From assembly GCA_023247595.1 (NCBI GenBank), contig JAHFGF010000064.1, positions 1 through 8,758 on the forward strand: a stretch of DNA of 8,758 bases, read 5' to 3'. The notes below the pieces were generated by a model. The model had not been told where the DNA came from. It searched no databases and saw only the letters and a program-made list of their open reading frames with translations. Made by a program: the position numbers and the translations under genes. The DNA is from Candidatus Omnitrophota bacterium (GTDB taxonomy: Bacteria > Omnitrophota > Koll11 > Zapsychrales > Fredricksoniimonadaceae). Shown here one piece after another: positions 6,637 to 8,758 of the stretch (the first letter of the stretch is position 1; every line of letters begins with the position of its first letter).

Positions 6637-7293
6637 TTAAGGAATAAACCAAAAATAATCCCCTTCATAGCCCGCGGCTTTGAATAGTTTTTTCCATTCA
6701 TCCACATGCATGTACGTTTGGGCTGTGAGGTTCCAGGCATCCATGCGTTTCTTTTCTTCGGGCGTGCGGTAGGCATCAACGGTAACAAAAGAATCCCGTC
6801 GGCTGACGCGCTGAATTTCCGTTAAGGCTTTTTTGCATTCTTCAATCGGTAAATTATGAATGGTGTTGATTGAAATCACGAGATCAAAACTTTTATCCTC
6901 GAAAGGCAGCTCTTTGGCATCGGCCTTTACGATAAACGGTTTGACTGTTTCCATGGCATTGGCAATGGCATAATCCGAGATATCGACACCTTTAAGATTG
7001 ACACCGGGCAAAGCCTGGGCAAAATCGTGCAGCATAAATCCTTTGCCGCAACCGACGTCGAGAATCGTGCTTTCATCATCCAAACCGTAATATTCAATAA
7101 ACGTCGGCACAACCGGCTGCCAGAAGCGCGACTGATAGGTATAACCGCCGTAACCGAAACGGCGGTCACCGTCAAAATAATCTTTGCCGAATTGCCGCGC
7201 AATCTTGCGGTCGTCCTCGGTCTTTTCCTGGCCGCGTTCTTCGACCTCGCGTTGTGTTTTAGGGTATTTTTCTAATAAATCAATTTCTGACAT
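6637..7293 (-). CDS. class I SAM-dependent methyltransferase
   Basis: This 218-residue protein has a Rossmann methyltransferase core. Motif I is ILDVGCGKG (77-85), followed by VKGVDIS with the acidic residue at the end of strand two, then ADAKELPF and FDLVISINTIHNLP as the motif IV region. Ahead of the core is a distinctive segment, ARQFGKDYFDG then RRFGYGGYTYQSRFW (about 32-58), rich in Gly and aromatics, possibly substrate-binding. The frame could be extended to 7371, but that would overlap the preceding coding region by more than 70 nt. The ATG at 7291-7293 has an AAGG 6 nt upstream inside the preceding gene's stop region and lies 7 nt after that stop. Pairing with a ThDP enzyme and a dehydrogenase suggests methylation of a sugar or acyl precursor; the acceptor atom and substrate are unknown. 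Confidence 0.87.
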   Translation of the reverse strand: MSEIDLLEKYPKTQREVEERGQEKTEDDRKIARQFGKDYFDGDRRFGYGGYTYQSRFWQPVVPTFIEYYGLDDESTILDVGCGKGFMLHDFAQALPGVNLKGVDISDYAIANAMETVKPFIVKADAKELPFEDKSFDLVISINTIHNLPIEECKKALTEIQRVSRRDSFVTVDAYRTPEEKKRMDAWNLTAQTYMHVDEWKKLFKAAGYEGDYFWFIP

Positions 7294-7300
7294 ATGCGCC

Positions 7301-8758
7301 TTAATTCTTTCCTGACAACGTGCGGACGAAAGCTTCTTTCCGGGAAACCTCCATAATGGCCGCAAGTTCATCAGCTGGAAGTTTAGGATTCAAATCCTCA
7401 ATTCCAGATCCAAACTTTAACATGGGTTCGATCTTCTGGTCCGGATCATTAATAACATCACAGACCACCGGCCCAGGAGTTTCCAAAACCTGACGGATGA
7501 GGGACAACTGGGCATGATTTTCCAGACGGAAAGCTTTGATATCAAAAGCCTGGGCGGTTTTCACGAAATCAGGAAAATTCAAACCCGTATCGTGATTGAC
7601 AGCCGCGTAATGCGAATTAAGCCACGTATCCATCGTCTGTTTCTGGATCGCGTGGCCGCCGTTATTAAAAATAAAAACCTTTACGTTCATGTTGTAGCGG
7701 CGGATGGTGGCAAGCTCTTCGATATTCATCATCAAACCGCCGTCGCCGGTCAAACAAATGACGCGTTTGTCGCACGCAACAGACGCTCCCACACTGGCCG
7801 AAAGCGCGTAGCCCATCGGCGTGTGGTTCCACGCGGAAAAGATGCGCTGATTCTTTTTCATCTCAAGCGCCTGGCACATCCAGGAAAGATTGGCACCAGT
7901 ATCGCCGATAAAAATATCGCCTTCCCGCGTCACTTTGGATAATTCCTTGGCAAAGACATGGCCGTCGACAAAATCTTTGCGTTCATATTTTGATGCGGGA
8001 CAAATAGGATAAGCCTTTTCCCATTCGCGAATCTGTTTACGCCAATTTAAAAACTCATCTGTCAGAGGCGATCGGCCAGCCGTCCCTGCAACAGCAAAGA
8101 AATTTTTTAAATCCGATTCAATCGCCAAGTCTAATTGAAAATCATTGCTTGTGAATTTGGTCAATTCATACGGGTCGACATCAACCATGACCTTCCGGGC
8201 GTTCGGGGCAAACAATGTTGTCTTGCCTCCGGTGATCATCTGGGAAAGCCTTGTGCCGAAGGAAATAATCAAATCCGAATTCTGCGCCGCAAAATTTCCC
8301 CAGCGCGGACCAACAACACCGAGGCCGCCGAAATTGAGTTCATCCTCATGCGGCAATATATCTTTACCGCCCCAGGTTAAAAGGATCGGAATTTTAAAAT
8401 GCCGCGCAAATTCAAGCGTTGGCTCAATAGCATCCGCAATACGCACACCAGCGCCGCAGATGATAACTGGACGCTTGGCCTCTCGGATCCATTTTAATAA
8501 TGTCACGATTTTCTGACTATTGTCCTGAGCACCGGGCACTGGGCACTGGGCACTCGTAGTTCCAGTGGCCTGTGGCCTGTGGTCAGCAGGATTCTCCGGT
8601 TTAAATTCTTTCAACTTCGTCACATCGATCTCAGTCCGTTGCAAATCATCCGGGATATCAAGCGCCACCGGTCCCGGACGTCCGCTTTGGGCGAGATAAA
8701 TGGCCTTTTGCAATTGATATTTAATTTCCAAAGGGTCCATGACGCGATACACATATTT
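7301..8758 (-). CDS. ThDP-dependent acetolactate-synthase-like enzyme (5' end outside window)
   Basis: This is the last 485 codons of a ThDP enzyme of the acetolactate synthase/pyruvate oxidase superfamily. The frame is open through the right edge (codons K and Y precede a GTG at 8750-8752), so that GTG is internal and roughly 100 N-terminal residues, including the catalytic Glu region, are missing. Visible are the end of the Pyr domain (GRPGPVALDIPDDLQ), a central Rossmann-like domain (AKRPVIICGAG onward), and the PP domain with the ThDP motif GDGGLMMN...IFNN (7661-7747). The C-terminus has KFGSGIEDLNP. Relatives in glycan clusters join two-carbon or acyl units to sugars or keto acids (YerE is one described case), but true acetolactate synthesis is not excluded. 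A heptamer repeat block lies in frame between the Pyr and central domains. The methyltransferase follows 7 nt downstream. Confidence 0.9.
   Translation of the reverse strand, partial: KYVYRVMDPLEIKYQLQKAIYLAQSGRPGPVALDIPDDLQRTEIDVTKLKEFKPENPADHRPQATGTTSAQCPVPGAQDNSQKIVTLLKWIREAKRPVIICGAGVRIADAIEPTLEFARHFKIPILLTWGGKDILPHEDELNFGGLGVVGPRWGNFAAQNSDLIISFGTRLSQMITGGKTTLFAPNARKVMVDVDPYELTKFTSNDFQLDLAIESDLKNFFAVAGTAGRSPLTDEFLNWRKQIREWEKAYPICPASKYERKDFVDGHVFAKELSKVTREGDIFIGDTGANLSWMCQALEMKKNQRIFSAWNHTPMGYALSASVGASVACDKRVICLTGDGGLMMNIEELATIRRYNMNVKVFIFNNGGHAIQKQTMDTWLNSHYAAVNHDTGLNFPDFVKTAQAFDIKAFRLENHAQLSLIRQVLETPGPVVCDVINDPDQKIEPMLKFGSGIEDLNPKLPADELAAIMEVSRKEAFVRTLSGKN
8528..8585. repeat. in-frame heptameric tandem repeats inside the ThDP enzyme gene
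   Basis: The plus strand has GGGCACT three times without a gap (8534-8540, 8541-8547, 8548-8554), preceded by a degenerate GAGCACC (8527-8533), and TGGCCTG twice (8566-8572, 8573-8579) with a further partial copy. All the pieces share a 7-nt rhythm. CACTGG (8544-8549) and CCAGTG (8562-8567) also form 6-bp arms around a 12-nt loop. Together with flanks the block encodes about 27 Pro/Gln/Ala/Thr-rich residues (roughly 8513-8593) in the linker between the Pyr and central domains. It resembles the short tandemly repeated sequences described in cyanobacteria, but no kinship is claimed. Confidence 0.75.

Noticed and set aside
7294..7371. 26-residue N-terminal extension of the methyltransferase
   Set aside because: It lies within the coding end of the ThDP gene and looks like out-of-frame translation; the ATG at 7291-7293 has an AAGG at good distance.
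7514..7942. 142-codon open frame on the plus strand
   Set aside because: It is antisense to the ThDP-binding domain; its composition follows the complementary codons and it has no recognisable motif.
8145..8516. 123-codon open frame on the plus strand
   Set aside because: It is antisense to the central domain of the ThDP enzyme, with no supporting signals.
8534..8582. G-quadruplex in the GGGCACT repeats
   Set aside because: Only three GGG runs are present; the next G run is GG after a 13-nt loop or longer, so the standard four-run motif is not met.
8750..8752. GTG as start of the ThDP enzyme
   Set aside because: The frame stays open to the window edge, and the first residues match the interior of the Pyr domain, so the gene begins outside.

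Overview
The window is a compact bacterial glycan locus in which every supportable gene is on the minus strand, so transcription runs from high to low coordinates. In that order it holds: a ThDP-dependent acetolactate-synthase-like enzyme (its start lies beyond the right edge), a class I SAM methyltransferase, a zinc-type medium-chain dehydrogenase, a family 2 glycosyltransferase, two small membrane proteins each ending in a winged-helix-like domain, a polytopic GT-C (PMT/ArnT-like) glycosyltransferase, an ApbE-like flavin transferase, and the first 322 residues of an alpha-glucan phosphorylase (its end lies beyond the left edge).

The junctions are very tight. Four consecutive start/stop junctions from the dehydrogenase to ApbE overlap as ATGA or can be read as TAATG, and the ThDP enzyme and methyltransferase are 7 nt apart, so most of the window looks like one operon. 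Two places break the pattern. A 103-nt spacer between the methyltransferase and the dehydrogenase carries short CACGAAT-type direct and inverted repeats. An 86-nt spacer before glgP carries a good extended -10 promoter (TGTTATAAT), an AAGGAGG Shine-Dalgarno and a TTG start, so glgP probably has its own transcript.

Functionally I read three modules. The ThDP enzyme, methyltransferase and dehydrogenase probably build or modify a small precursor, such as a branched or methylated sugar or an acyl substituent. The soluble GT2 (DPM1-like) and the GT-C enzyme fit a lipid-phosphate-sugar synthase and a transferase that uses its product outside the membrane. The two 3-TM/winged-helix proteins sit between those glycosyltransferases; I know no described function for them and they are the most interesting unknown here. 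ApbE and GlgP look less directly connected.

The organism is a bacterium of medium GC. AT-rich stretches, heptameric tandem repeats inside a coding region and CACGAAT-type intergenic repeats remind me of uncultivated lineages such as Omnitrophota, or of deltaproteobacteria-like genomes. That is an impression, not something the sequence proves. I saw no tRNA, rRNA, CRISPR array, transposase or convincing intrinsic terminator.
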